64,000 bases of DNA from Petaurus breviceps papuanus. Lineage: Eukaryota > Chordata > Mammalia > Diprotodontia > Petauridae. Numbering within the stretch: the stretch's first letter is position 1; every line of letters starts with the position of its first letter. Below the pieces are notes generated by a model, which made no database searches, was not told where the DNA came from, and was given only the letters and a program-made list of their open reading frames with translations. Location of the stretch: the NCBI GenBank assembly GCA_028583685.1, contig JAMXIF010001210.1, positions 9,589,892-9,653,891 of the forward strand, in the 5' to 3' direction. Of this stretch, positions 46,867 to 60,620 are shown one piece after another. A program made the position numbers and the translations under genes.

Positions 46867-48121
46867 GCATGGAACTTTTATTGGCAACTTATAAATTCCA
46901 ATCAACAAATATTAATTAAGCATCTGTTTTGTGTAGAGCACCTTCCTGGAACTCAAAGAGATAATTTTGCATACATATTCAGGCATATAAAGAAACAGAC
47001 CACTCAAACTATTTGCTGAGTATTTTTTTTTTTTTCACAAAAGCTGCTCAGATCAACTATACTTTATTCTAGAAAAAAATCTCTTGGGAAGCATGGAAGC
47101 AAGCAAAACTTAGAACAGCTGGAACAGTTGAGAATCTCAGATCCATTTATAACCCCAAAAAGTTCTTTGGTGATTAAAGAGAGAGAGAGAGAAAGGACTG
47201 AGAGACTTGTTGAAAATATTTATTTGAAAATAATTTCATCTATGAATAGAAAATGAAGTCTTAAGTTTAGTGGTAGTAGACTATACAAAATTTTATACAA
47301 TTCTGAAGCTCCAGACAATAGTAGTAATAAGAGAAGTGGAGTTATTGAATGAACCTTATAAGTACATTATAAGCCTTTTAAAATATTCATATTAGTGAAC
47401 TAATAATTAGAAGGCACATTTTCCTTTAGGAGGTTGGCTTTAGGTAAAAATGTGAATTAGAGCAGTATGTCTTTTGGTATATCCAAGCTGGACTTTTCCC
47501 AACACATCTCTCTTATGACATATCTCCTCATTTAACACACATACAAATGCACACTCAATAACTCTTTGGATGTTGTATACTAACATTCTCTTAATACCTC
47601 CTCCAAAATCACATCTATTGTCAGGAAGAGATTTTATAATTCACACAATTCATTCATGCTAAAGTATAAATGATTAGGAATTCAACATCCTCACTGACAA
47701 TAAAGGTAACAATGAAGGTCTATTCAACACATACTGAAAGAAAAACGTCAGGCAAAATGGAAGAAAAAGCTAGAGTAATCTAAATCATGAATCTGTTCTT
47801 TGGGTTTTAAATTATAGGTGAATGGTCTACTCTAGTGGCAAAAAGAATTAAATGACCCTTTCTTATTACTACTCATATGTGGGGCTGTTCAGCACATCTG
47901 TTCTACATTAAACAGGAGTAATCCAAGGGCAAGGTAGCCTGTTCAACAAATATCTAGATGAACAATTAAATCCTCACAAAACATTTTGCATGATGCCATC
48001 TTTGTACAATTGTTAACATTTATGTGATATATGCTACAAAGCAATCCTCAAGGTGTTGCTGCAATATTTAAAACATGAGTATTCATATAAAATGAGTATT
48101 CTTGACAAGTACTACTAGAAT

Positions 48122-48325
48122 AGGGGTTGTTAACCTTTTCTTATGTGTCATGGATCCCTATTCTGGCAATCTAGTGAAGCCTATGGATTCATTCCCAGAA
48201 TAATGGTTTTAAATCATAAAACAAAATAAACAGGATTACAAAAGTAATCAATTATGTTGAAATAAAAATGTAATTTTTTTCCCATATAAGTTTACAATCT
48301 TGAACTAAGAACCCTTATTCTTGAA
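48122..48325 (+). mobile_element. Non-autonomous DNA transposon, family A copy 3
   Basis: ttgttaaccttttcttatgt, tcatggatccctattctggc, aggattacaaaagtaatcaa and an end near ttgaactaagaaccctt that is inverted to the start. Confidence 0.6.
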
Positions 48326-48469
48326 GGTCTCATGACAGATTAATTTTTCATGGTTTTTATGGTATAAGGATTGGAGGATTCAAAAATATTCTTCTTAAGA
48401 GGTTATATATATATACATATATATGACATATATATGTTATATAATGTGCATGTGTGTACATGTGTGAAT

Positions 48470-48712
48470 ATGTTATTTTCAGTTATTCAGTCATGTCCAA
48501 TTCTCTGTGACCCTGTGGACCATAGTACATCAATAATTTCCATGGGATTTTCATGACAAAGATACTGGAGTTTTACCATTTCCTTTACCAGTAGATTAAG
48601 GTAAAAATAGTCTAAGTGACTTATCCAGGGTCACATAGCTAGTAAGTATCCAAAGCTGGGTTTGAACTAAGGTCTTCCTGACTCCAGATCCGACACCACC
48701 TAATTGCTATAG
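48470..48712 (+). mobile_element. RTE-derived composite SINE, copy 2
   Basis: cagttattcagtcatgtcca, catgggattttcatgacaaa and gatactggagttttaccatt (RTE/BovB-like antisense end), followed by gacttatccagggtcacata and tttgaactaaggtcttcctg (MIR-like). Confidence 0.6.
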
Positions 48713-48749
48713 ATAGATATTTGATAGATAGATACATATGTAGATATCA

Positions 48750-49082
<333 letters not shown>

Positions 49083-50229
49083 TTAAGGAATCCACTTGTC
49101 TTTACAATGAAATTTTGAGACATACAAAAGAGAGCTGCTCAAGCATACATTCTATGTAATTTAAGAGTCTACACTGAAGTCTTAATACCATGCCTCATCA
49201 TGGCACAGAGGTGAACAGGGTTTTAAAATGCTATTACAACAAGCTTAGCCTAAAGTAGGGAGCTGTCACACTCACAAGAATTGCTGAAACTATATGAAGA
49301 ATATGATTATGTAATTTTAGAGCTAAGATGACTCTTAGAGATAACCTAGACCCAACATCCCACATTGTTGATGATGAAAGAGGCCCAGAATTGTTCTGTG
49401 ACTTTAAATATGCTCTGGAAAGAGATGTATTATGTATTTTATCAACTTAGTAAGAAGTTACTTTCAGCTAAAAGACAATTATTGGTACTGAAAGTTCAAG
49501 ATTTAAGAAAAAAAAGAGCTGATCCAATTTTGCAAAAAGTATTTTTTAATATCATCAGCAAATCAAATTTATGACACACATGCTAAAATACATTCAGGAT
49601 TAAGTGAAATGATCATATGATTGTCAGTCTTGATCCATAATACTTTCACTATCAATTTGCAATTTTCAAATACAGATATGCTGAACGTGAAGAAAATTAA
49701 AATGAAACATGAAACATGACAGCAGTCTTGGATATAACCAACAATAAATGTTCATTGAATGAATAATTGATTTAGGAACAGGACTCTTTTTCTCTTTGAA
49801 CAATCCCTTGACTTCACAAAATAGCCATTCATATCTCCTGAACTGCTCAGTTGCATTTTTCTCATTAATGAATGTCTGTAAACATTTGAAGGACTTGAGT
49901 GAATTCCTTTTTCTCTTTACACATCACAACTATATTTTGCCCCAAGTAGGATACACACAAATGCCTATAGTCTATGTTCAATCTATGAAATTCATAGTGG
50001 ATATTTAAAATCATAATTTCATCATGTTTTCCTTTATAATTTGAAAACAACTCCAGTACTTGAAAAAACTTGCAGGTACTCCCTCTGCCTACATAGATGT
50101 CAAGCAACCTCTGCACATTTAGGGGATGGTTCCATTTTTCTCTGCTATAAAATTAATTAAATTATTAATTAATTACTCAGTGGTCAACCTTCTGGATATG
50201 AGCAGTACATTTAACTTCACTTTTTATTT

Positions 50230-50720
50230 TGTCTCTTAAACAACTGATAAGTATTTATTAAGTACTACCACATATCAGGTACTGTGTTAGGCTATATGGA
50301 GAACTGCGCAATGAATGAAATAATCCTTATGCACAGGAGATTGCATCCTAATTCAGGAGGCAAGTACATTTATAAGTATATTCAGAATAAATCAAGTTTA
50401 TACAACTAAGAACAAATTAGTTAACTACAGGATAAGCTTGAAGTTAACAAGATCAGGAAAGGCTTAATGTAGAAGACCGTGCCGGAGCTATGTCTTAAAG
50501 GAAGTGAGGCAGAGGTGAGGATGGAGTGTATTCCAGGCAAGGGTGATGGACAGTGGCATATGTAAGAAACAGAGAGAAAGCCAGTTTGGCTGGATTATTA
50601 AGTAAAAGAAATATAAGTTGGGATAAGGTGGTAAAGGGCTTTAAAATCATGCTCAATACCATATGATAAAGATTTGTTCAATATCCTTTGAATAGAGAAG
50701 TGAGGTTAAAATAATTAATA
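50230..50720 (-). mobile_element. L2 LINE fragment
   Basis: actaccacatatcaggtact, tgtcttaaaggaagtgaggc and gggtgatggacagtggcata. Heavily diverged. Confidence 0.6.
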
Positions 50721-50822
50721 TAAATATTTTCACAACTTACCACCTAGCATAGGGTCTTGTGGTGCATGTAAAAGATACTTGTTGAATTACTATTATTGTT
50801 TCTCATAAAATATCACTCTTGT

Positions 50823-51090
50823 GAGCATCTAGGTGGCATAGTGGATAGGACACTGTACTTGGAAGTGAGGCTCTGAGTTCAAATCCTGCCTCACACACTT
50901 ACTAGCAGTGTGATCATACAGCAGAGGGTAGCAGTAGCAGAGTGACTTCACCACTTTTAGTTCCCTTTCCTCATCTGCAGAATGGTAATATTAATAGCAC
51001 CCATCTCACAACATTGTGGTGAAGATCAAATGATATAATATATTTGAAGCATCTTGCAAATATGAAAGTGCTATATAAATGCTAGCTATA
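50823..51090 (+). mobile_element. CORE SINE with long 3' part (MON1/Ther-like), old
   Basis: catctaggtggcatagtgga, ctgagttcaaatcctgcctc, cctcatctgcagaatggtaa and a tail gctatataaatgctagctat. It shares the tRNA-like head with the young SINEs but has the older, longer 3' half. Confidence 0.65.
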
Positions 51091-51269
51091 GATACAGATC
51101 CACTTTGGAGGGAAAAGGTTTATTTTTGTCTTATGGAGAAAAAATGTACTTAATAACCAAAATGTGTATTTTTCTTCTGTTAAATGATATGGAATTTCAA
51201 CTAAAAATCATTAAGTAGGACCCTTTAATTTAAGGATAAGTAGTAATCACCATGATACAGTAAAGACTA

Positions 51270-53460
<2,191 letters not shown>

Positions 53461-53602
53461 CTGTTTAACCCAAGGGTGAATGTTTTTCTTTACCCTCAGT
53501 TCCCGGGTCTGGGCCTCAGTCAGTCTAAGGCATTTTGAAATTTGCTTATCTGAGAATCCTATGTCCTTTGCCTTTTTCAGAGTTTCTGCTGGAATGGAAT
53601 CA
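53461..53602 (-). CDS. CPS1: CPS1 coding exon 22 (human residues about 897-943)
   Basis: Encodes the helical region linking the two synthetase halves. Recognisable peptides are AKDIGFSDKQISKCL and KKNIHPWVKQ. The acceptor is ...ttgaatcttag at 53604-53603. The exon begins with the last base of a split codon (phase 2), followed by 47 whole codons. It ends in CAG followed by the donor gtaaag (53460 downward). It differs from the recalled human protein mainly at its start (DSIPAETLKK against ESMTEETLKR) and by Arg for Gly in KCLRLTEAQ. Exon 21, which should precede it at higher coordinates, was not found. Confidence 0.95.
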
Positions 53603-53944
53603 CTAAGATTCAATGAAAAAGAAAGGTTCAAAATTAGGCCAAGAATAACATACAAGGTGAGTTTTTCAATTTCCCCCTTTCCAATGACTGTTCTTTTCCA
53701 TCTTCAATATGTTCCAGAACATAATATATTAAATAAACTCTGATAGACTCTGTCTTCCCTTGGAGCTACTGTTAAGTCTCTCACCTTTCTTTCATCACCG
53801 GGCCAGTGGTCCTCATCTGTCACTTTTACTTCCCTTCTTACCCTCTGAAAACTTATGTTAATTTCTCATTGAGTAAATTAATCTATCTGCCAAATATCTC
53901 CTTTTTGCCAAATCCAATGACATTTTAAAAGTGATTTCCTTCTT

Positions 53945-54098
53945 TTTTTTTTAAAGCAATTGGGGTTAAGTAACTTGCTCAAGGGTACACGGCCAGTTAT
54001 TTCTGGGTGTGGTGCTAAGTATCTGAGCCCGGATCCAATCCCAGGTCATCCCGACTCTGGGGCTGGTGCTCTTACTTGCTGTGCTGCCTGGCCGCCCA
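53945..54098 (-). mobile_element. Marsupial tRNA/CORE SINE
   Basis: Exact 12-bp duplication gatttccttctt (53933-53944 and 54099-54110). The body is more diverged than most copies (ccggatccaatcccaggtca). Confidence 0.85.
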
Positions 54099-54879
54099 GA
54101 TTTCCTTCTTCTTGTCAGCATTTAACTCTACTCACCAGGTATTCTTATTTTAATTCAATTCATTTCAACAAACATTGATGAAGTTCCAACTGTATTTTAC
54201 ACACCATGCTCATTAATGGAGATACAAAGAAAAGAAGAAAAGTACTCTTTGCCTTCAAGGAACTTATATTCCATTTCTTAAAACTACTTTGACTTCTACA
54301 ATACTGACTTAGGTCTGATTTTCCTACAACTTCTCAAACTGCCACTTTGTTATATTCTTTCCTAATTCTTCTCTCTTCTTTTGTTGTCTCTTTCCCAAGA
54401 TGCTTTCTTCAGCTCATTCCTTCCTATACCTGTTCCTCCAGGAATCTTATCCACTCACATATTTTCAACTATCACCATTATATTGGTAAGGCCTAAACGG
54501 CCTTTCCCTCTGACCTACTGTTCCAATTTCAAATCTCCAATTATCCAAAATATATCTTGACCTAGAAGTTCCACTATTACCTTAGATTCAATATACTAAA
54601 AATGCACTCACCCTTTTTCCTCCTCAGGAAACCAATTCTCTTTCCCAACTACCACTTTTTCTATCAGTTTCCCAGAGAAGGAATAATAGAACCATCTTTG
54701 ATTCATCCTTCTTCAATCTATCTATCCAATTGTTAATTTTATTTTTATGGGCGATGTATTACAACAAAAAAATCTAAGTCTTAATTTGTGGACTGCATTT
54801 CCAAAATATTCAACACAATTAAATTTAGTATAGCAAAAGGTGAGTACCTCCTTAAAGTCTGCTGTCACAAGATTAATAA

Positions 54880-55050
54880 AATCATAGGATTTAGAACTTG
54901 AAGGTACCTTAGAGATCATAAAATCCAGACCCCTACAGGTAAAAAAAAAACTGAGGCTGAGAGAAGCTACATAATTTATCTAAGATCTCACCAGGTAGTA
55001 TGAGAACCAACATTTAAATCCAGATCCTTTGCCTTCAAATCCATTGCTCT
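54880..55050 (-). mobile_element. MIR/Ther-like SINE remnant
   Basis: ttagaacttgaaggtacctt, aaaactgaggctgagagaag and atttaaatccagatcctttg. Confidence 0.5.
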
Positions 55051-55604
55051 TTCAATTTATCATAGTAATTCTTTGAACTTAATTTATATGAACCAAGCCT
55101 ATCTATCCTATTCTCTAATCTTCTTTATTTAATTCATTCATGTCATTTGTAATTTTGTAAGAGATTTATGTCTGCTTTTTTACAAGTGTGAATACTGGAT
55201 TTATTTGTATAGTTATAACTTTTCTCTGTCAATATAGTCTCTATTATACTACTATACTCTAAATTTCCTGCTGCTTCTCTGATCAATGCTTTATGTTACC
55301 CTTGAGAATTTAATTTCTTCTTTCAAGTACTACTTTTAATGCTTAATATTCTCAAGAATTCTGGGCCTTTTCCCCTTTGTCCTTTTCCTTGTTGAATAAC
55401 AAAGTGATCAATCAATCAACAAGTATATAGTTAAGATTTACTATGTGAATAGCCCTTTTTATGTGCTCTTGAAGATACTAAGGAAATAAAATATGACCCC
55501 TTCCCAAGGAGCATTAGGCCTCATTACGAATTCAAGACATACCCAGAACACAATCCATGACAACTCAGAAAGATATATAGAAGTTTATGAAAAGCAAAAT
55601 TATA

Positions 55605-56075
55605 TGATATTCATTCAACAGACAGTTACTAAATACCTACTAAATGAAATGCACTAAACTAGGTGCTGGTAAATTTTAAATAAGATATGGTTCATGTGTT
55701 CATGAAGCCTATTGGATAAATAGGAGACAGGACAAAAAAATAGATAACAATAACACAAAATGTGATGTCTCAGGGACAAAGTCATTTTTAAGCAGGGAGA
55801 TCAGGGAAGACTTCATAGAGAGAGTGGCAAGTGAGTCACACTTTTCAAATAATGTAACTCCATAAGTAAATAAGGAAAGCATTGCAAAAGACAAAAGAGT
55901 GGAGTGTGGGCTAGAATTGTTAAAGTTTAGTGTGTGGCTTGGGGCTTTGAATGGGCTACAAAGGAAGATTAGGGTTTAGATGGGTAGATAATAGAACAAA
56001 AGTTTTCCAAACAGGAAAAATGGTATGACCAAAGATTTAGAAGTCAGAAAAATAAGCTGTGTTTAAGGGATAGTA
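55605..56075 (-). mobile_element. L2 LINE fragment
   Basis: cagacagttactaaatacct, gggacaaagtcatttttaag and ggaaaaatggtatgaccaaa. A separate L2-like end occurs at about 55405-55510. Confidence 0.5.
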
Positions 56076-56459
56076 AGGACAGATGCAAGGATTTATGTTT
56101 CAAATAAAGTCATAATCATCTTACAAGAAGAACTTTTAAAAAAAGAAGCATTTTTAGAAGTAACCTGCAGAGAGGTGATAGACTCAAAGTACAGAAAAAG
56201 ACATACACTTTTGGACTTACCCACTTTGTGGATTCATTTTATATGAACATGAGTATTTATCAAAAGGGTTGTTTTAACATATACATACATATATGCATAT
56301 ATATATATATATATTTAAAGCGATCTATATGAAATGGATATTTATGGTTTCATATACAATCTTCTTTTTGTCTTCTGCTATAGATATGGAAATGCTCATC
56401 TTAGAGTGTTTAAGTTGAGAAAAATATATAAAATTATTCTTCAAAAAGCAGGATATAAG

Positions 56460-56558
56460 GGGCAGCTAGGTGACGCAGTGAGTAGAGCACCGGCCCTGGA
56501 GTCAGGAGAACCTTAACCCCAATTGCCCTCCAAAATGCAAAAAAATAAAACAAAACCA
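56460..56558 (+). mobile_element. Marsupial tRNA/CORE SINE with internal deletion
   Basis: Head ggcagctaggtgacgcagtg through ggagtcaggagaacct is joined directly to taaccccaattgccc; about 70 bp of B-box and core are missing. Flanked by an exact 17-bp duplication aaaaagcaggatataag (56443-56459 and 56559-56575). Confidence 0.9.
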
Positions 56559-57714
56559 AAAAAGCAGGATATAAGCTACACAAGGAAAGAGATTGTGTAG
56601 TTGTTTCCCTAGCACTTAGGATAGTCATACATAGAGTATGCAGTTAATAAATTATTATTGTTCTTGCTACTTGGGACAAGGTGAAGGCTGTTGTTACCAA
56701 GATCAGTTACTATTGATATTAAACCTTTCAGGAGGGTGTAAGGGAGATGGAATGAATTGCAACCTTAACTTGTCACTTGAGTTTGTAAGTCCATAGTAAC
56801 TGGATCTTCTTTTGAATCAAAAGCTGTAAACTAGAAGCTTGCAAAGACAAACAAAAAAGGAGTCATCTCATCTATCCCTACTTTAGGTATAAATCTTCTC
56901 TAGTTAACTTGTAACTGGGCTTTCACCCAAGCTTAGAGTAGTTAGAAATGAAAGGTTGGCTTGGTAGGGCTGAGCCAAAATTATTGAGGTTCTTGATATC
57001 TCATGGCTTCTACATACTTTTAATTTAGCATAAGAAATAAAAAGGGAAAAATTCATGGGCACCTCTGTTTATAACTTTTTTTGCTAAGGATATGTTCGTC
57101 TTTTCAATAAATCAATTTTTAATGTACAAGCAAGCATTAATCAAGAGGATAAAAATACTTAAACAAGGTATTATTCCAAATTGTAGATTTTGAAGGTTTT
57201 TTTACATAAATACATTGAAGCAGGAGTTTTGCTGAGTGTCTCAAAAGTCCCATTAAATTTTAAATATTTGAAAAAAATATATGTTTATTTTTATTCTTCA
57301 ATTGTACTCAAATTAAAGCTCTTAGAAAAAGACTAGTTTCTGAAATACACTATCATATGCCAGTAAAGCCTTGATATACTTCTGACTCACATAAGCTAGA
57401 ACATACCTTGTGACTTAAAAGTGAGGAACCTCATGTCTGAAAGGGTGAAAAAAATAACTAGGAAAAGAACTATGACAGGCATTTCCTAAACTCTAAAAGT
57501 GGAAATCCAGTTTTACTTTGTCTATTTTGGTTCCTTCTTTTCATTGGCTCTTTCCTTTTGCAAACTCCCTTTCTTACTTGTTTAGAAGGTTTATTTTCTC
57601 CCAGGGTGCTGTGCTTACTCCACCTAACATCATCAATTCATCCTGTTAAAACAATGTTAAATGCAATAACATTGCTAAAACAGCACTACCCTGTTATGGA
57701 TTCAACTTCCTGCG

Positions 57715-58090
57715 TTTCTACTTACCATGTGACATTAGACATGTCTGATGAAGACATTACTCTGATGAAGAAAAGATTTATGGAGAACATGATAGTTGTC
57801 TTCAAGTATCTGAGGGGTTATCATAAAGAATGATAAATGTTTTTCTCGGCACCAAAGAACAGAAGTAAGAGCAATATATGGAAGTTGAAGATACATAGAT
57901 GTGAGGATGTAAAGGAGTTTCCTAACAATTTAAGTCATACAAAAGTACATTGGGTGGTAAAGAGTCCCTTTACATGAAGTCTTCAATGGAAGGATGAACC
58001 ATTAGAGATGCTGTAGCAGAAATTCTTGTTCAGTTAACATTGGATTATGTGGCCTTTGAGAGCCCTTCCAAATACAAAGTTCTGTAAAGT
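57715..58090 (+). mobile_element. CR1/L3-like LINE fragment
   Basis: gttgtcttcaagtatctgag, ggcaccaaagaacagaagta and tgtggcctttgagagccctt follow the CR1/L3 3' order. The 91-codon frame at its left edge (57558-57833) runs into this fossil. Confidence 0.5.
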
Positions 58091-58899
58091 CACCTAACAT
58101 TTCTGGACCTCAGTTTACCCAACTGCAAAATGAAGATGTAGATAGTCTTTAGTGTTCCTTCCAGATCCTATAAAAATCACAGGAACAAAAAGATGCTAGT
58201 CTGCATATTTCCATAGTATTCCTACTTTGCCAGCCCCAGAAACTTCCCTGGAAATCCAAGGCATTAAGAGAGGAGATCAAAAGTTTTACAAGATAGAGGT
58301 CATTCAGAACAAAGGAGGAAGCTGAGATTGCCTAAGTGTTAAGGGCTCCCAGATGTCCTATTCTCTAACAAACAGTAGGTTGAGAAGATTTGCATCTTCA
58401 GAGGTTAGTCATCTATGATTACTGAAAGGTTTTATCAGAGTATAGCGGAACTCATTTGTAATCAACTGTTATTGCAAACCAATATTGTTAGGGTCAATCT
58501 TACCATATCAATTTGGTTAAAAACAATGAAATTGCAATTGGGCTGAAAAATGTGTATTTGTCCTTCTTACATTTTCCAATGCTATTTTACTCTCCTCTTG
58601 AACATTCATGCCTCTTTTTTTTTAAAAATATCCCCAACCCATTAGACAAAGAAAAAATATAAATATGACAAATACTGTTTAGAAAAGATGCTAATTTCTT
58701 TCAAAACTTAACTTTTCATCATATACAAATGAAAACAAAAATATGGAAAAAGTAGAGAGTCAGAAATAGCCCTAAATCAATAGTTCTTCTTCTTTTGTTT
58801 TAAACACACATGTGTTTAATATATATTTAATGTTATATAATCGATTATACATAATTAATATCTAATATGATAAAATAATAATATATTCTAAAATATGTT

Positions 58900-59090
58900 T
58901 GATATTCAATATATATTTAAATATACTTAATTGCATTTCAGTAAAATTAGTTTCCTTTGTAATTCTATGTATTTATTTTACATAGTTTTTTAAAAACATA
59001 ATTCTGGGAAGGGGTCTATAGGCTTTACTAGATGCCAAAAAGGTCCAAGACACATATACACACAAAAAGAAGGTTAAGAAGCCCTGCCCT
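58900..59090 (-). mobile_element. Non-autonomous DNA transposon, family A copy 4
   Basis: tttcctttgtaattctatgt, ggggtctataggctttacta, aaaaaggtccaagacacata and gaaggttaagaagccctg, the reverse of the copies at 22000 and 48122. Confidence 0.55.
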
Positions 59091-59454
59091 AAATAAATAT
59101 TGGGTTCAACAGTGCTACCGTATATCCAAGTCACATCCCCCCTTCTACTTTCCCCACATCCTGAGATATTCACTACTAAATTCAAACACACTCCCAGTAT
59201 TCTTCTGCTGTCCCACCCTCTCCCCCTTTTCTTGTCAGACAGGAAGGGGATCTGGAAAAGGTATTTTTTATCGTCATGTTAGTGCTCCCAGGCATAATAC
59301 AAATGAAAGAGATGCCTCTGAAAAAGACAGTGCTCATAACAAAGGAATTAATCACAAATGGTGACATTTTAAGTACCGATTGGGTATTTTTTTTTTACCT
59401 AGAAGATTCCTCAAATCATAATTTGTAGTTGATTGTTCCCATCACCTCACTTTT

Positions 59455-59950
59455 TATAGTAGCAAAAAACCAAAAACAAAGTAGTTGCCCATAAACTGTG
59501 AAATCGCTAGGCAAATTGTGGTACATAAATGTAATGGAATATTACTGTACCTTAAGAAATTATGAAGAATATATGAGAAATTATGTGAACTGATATAAAG
59601 TGAAGTAAGCAGAACCAGGAAAATAATATACACAACGACTTTTTTTTCCATTTTGGAGGGGGGAGGGCAGGGCAACTGGGGTTAAGTGACTTGCCTAAGG
59701 TCACATGGCTAATAATTGTTAAGTATCTGAGGTCACATTTGAACTCAGATCCTCCTGACTCCAGGGCCGGTCTCTATTCACTGTGCCATCTAGCTGCCTC
59801 TATACACAATGACTTTAAGCGTAAATGGAAAGAATAACAAAACCATAAATTCTATGTAATTGTAATAGCCAAATTTGATCCCAAAGACAAGAATTGCAAA
59901 TGCAGCTCCCTCTCTTCTTTGTAGATGTGGCAGGCTATAGGTGTTAAGTG
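59455..59950 (+). mobile_element. L1 LINE 3' end, split by a SINE
   Basis: tagttgcccataaactgtga, atgtaatggaatattactgt and gaagtaagcagaaccaggaa, then, after the SINE, cccaaagacaagaattgcaa and tcttctttgtagatgtggca: the same 3' end seen at 20190-21520. Confidence 0.7.
59642..59800 (-). mobile_element. Marsupial tRNA/CORE SINE nested in L1
   Basis: Antisense and full-length. Duplication tatacacaacgactt (59627-59641) and tatacacaatgactt (59801-59815), one mismatch in 15, both lying in the L1. Confidence 0.92.
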
Positions 59951-59999
59951 CTTCATATTAGTGGAAGAATTGTAGCTTCTGACTACAATTTCTTCCTTG

Positions 60000-60620
60000 C
60001 TTTAAATCTCTCACTACTACCAAAACTGCCAGAGTAAATTTCTTAAAGTGTAGGTCTGAGCATGGCATGCTCCTACTCAATAAATTCCAATGGTTCCCTA
60101 TTACCTTCTGAATCAAATACAAACTCTTCTATTTGGTATTTAAAGCTTTCACAAGATGGAGCTTTCCTATCTTTACAATCTCCTTACACATTACGATCCT
60201 CCATTCACTAGGGGAGAGTAGACAATACGACCTAGTCACATTGTACTACTACTTACTATTCCTCCCCAACCATAGTTCATTCTCCAGTCTCTGTCCCTCG
60301 GTCCAGGCAAATGTACAGGACATTTTGTCCCTCATGCCTAGAATTTTCTTCCTCTTCACCTCTACCTCTTGGAATTCCTGGCTTTTTTCAAAATTCAGAT
60401 TAAACACCACCTATGTATGAAGCCGGTGCCAGTCTCTCCACCCAATTCCCCAGTTTCTAGGCTATTATGTATCTATCCTGTATGTATCTTGCCTATTTGT
60501 GTACTTGTTTTCTCATTAGAATGTAAGCTCCATGAGGACAGGAACTATTTTTGCTTTTATCAACTCTAAGTACAATGCCAGACACCTAGTAAGTACTACA
60601 AACACTTAATAAATTATAAT
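60000..60620 (+). mobile_element. L2 LINE 3' end
   Basis: gtgtaggtctgagcatggca, tcaataaattccaatggttc, cctcatgcctagaattttct, agaatgtaagctccatgagg and a terminal acttaataaattataa in the order of an L2 3' part. The frames inside it are remnants. Confidence 0.65.

Noticed and set aside
46568-47019. Frames rich in Ser-Leu or Arg-Glu repeats
   Set aside because: Produced by the (CT)n array, not protein-coding.
53480-53743. Plus-strand open frame opposite CPS1 exon 22
   Set aside because: Shadow of the exon; its upper part runs into intron.
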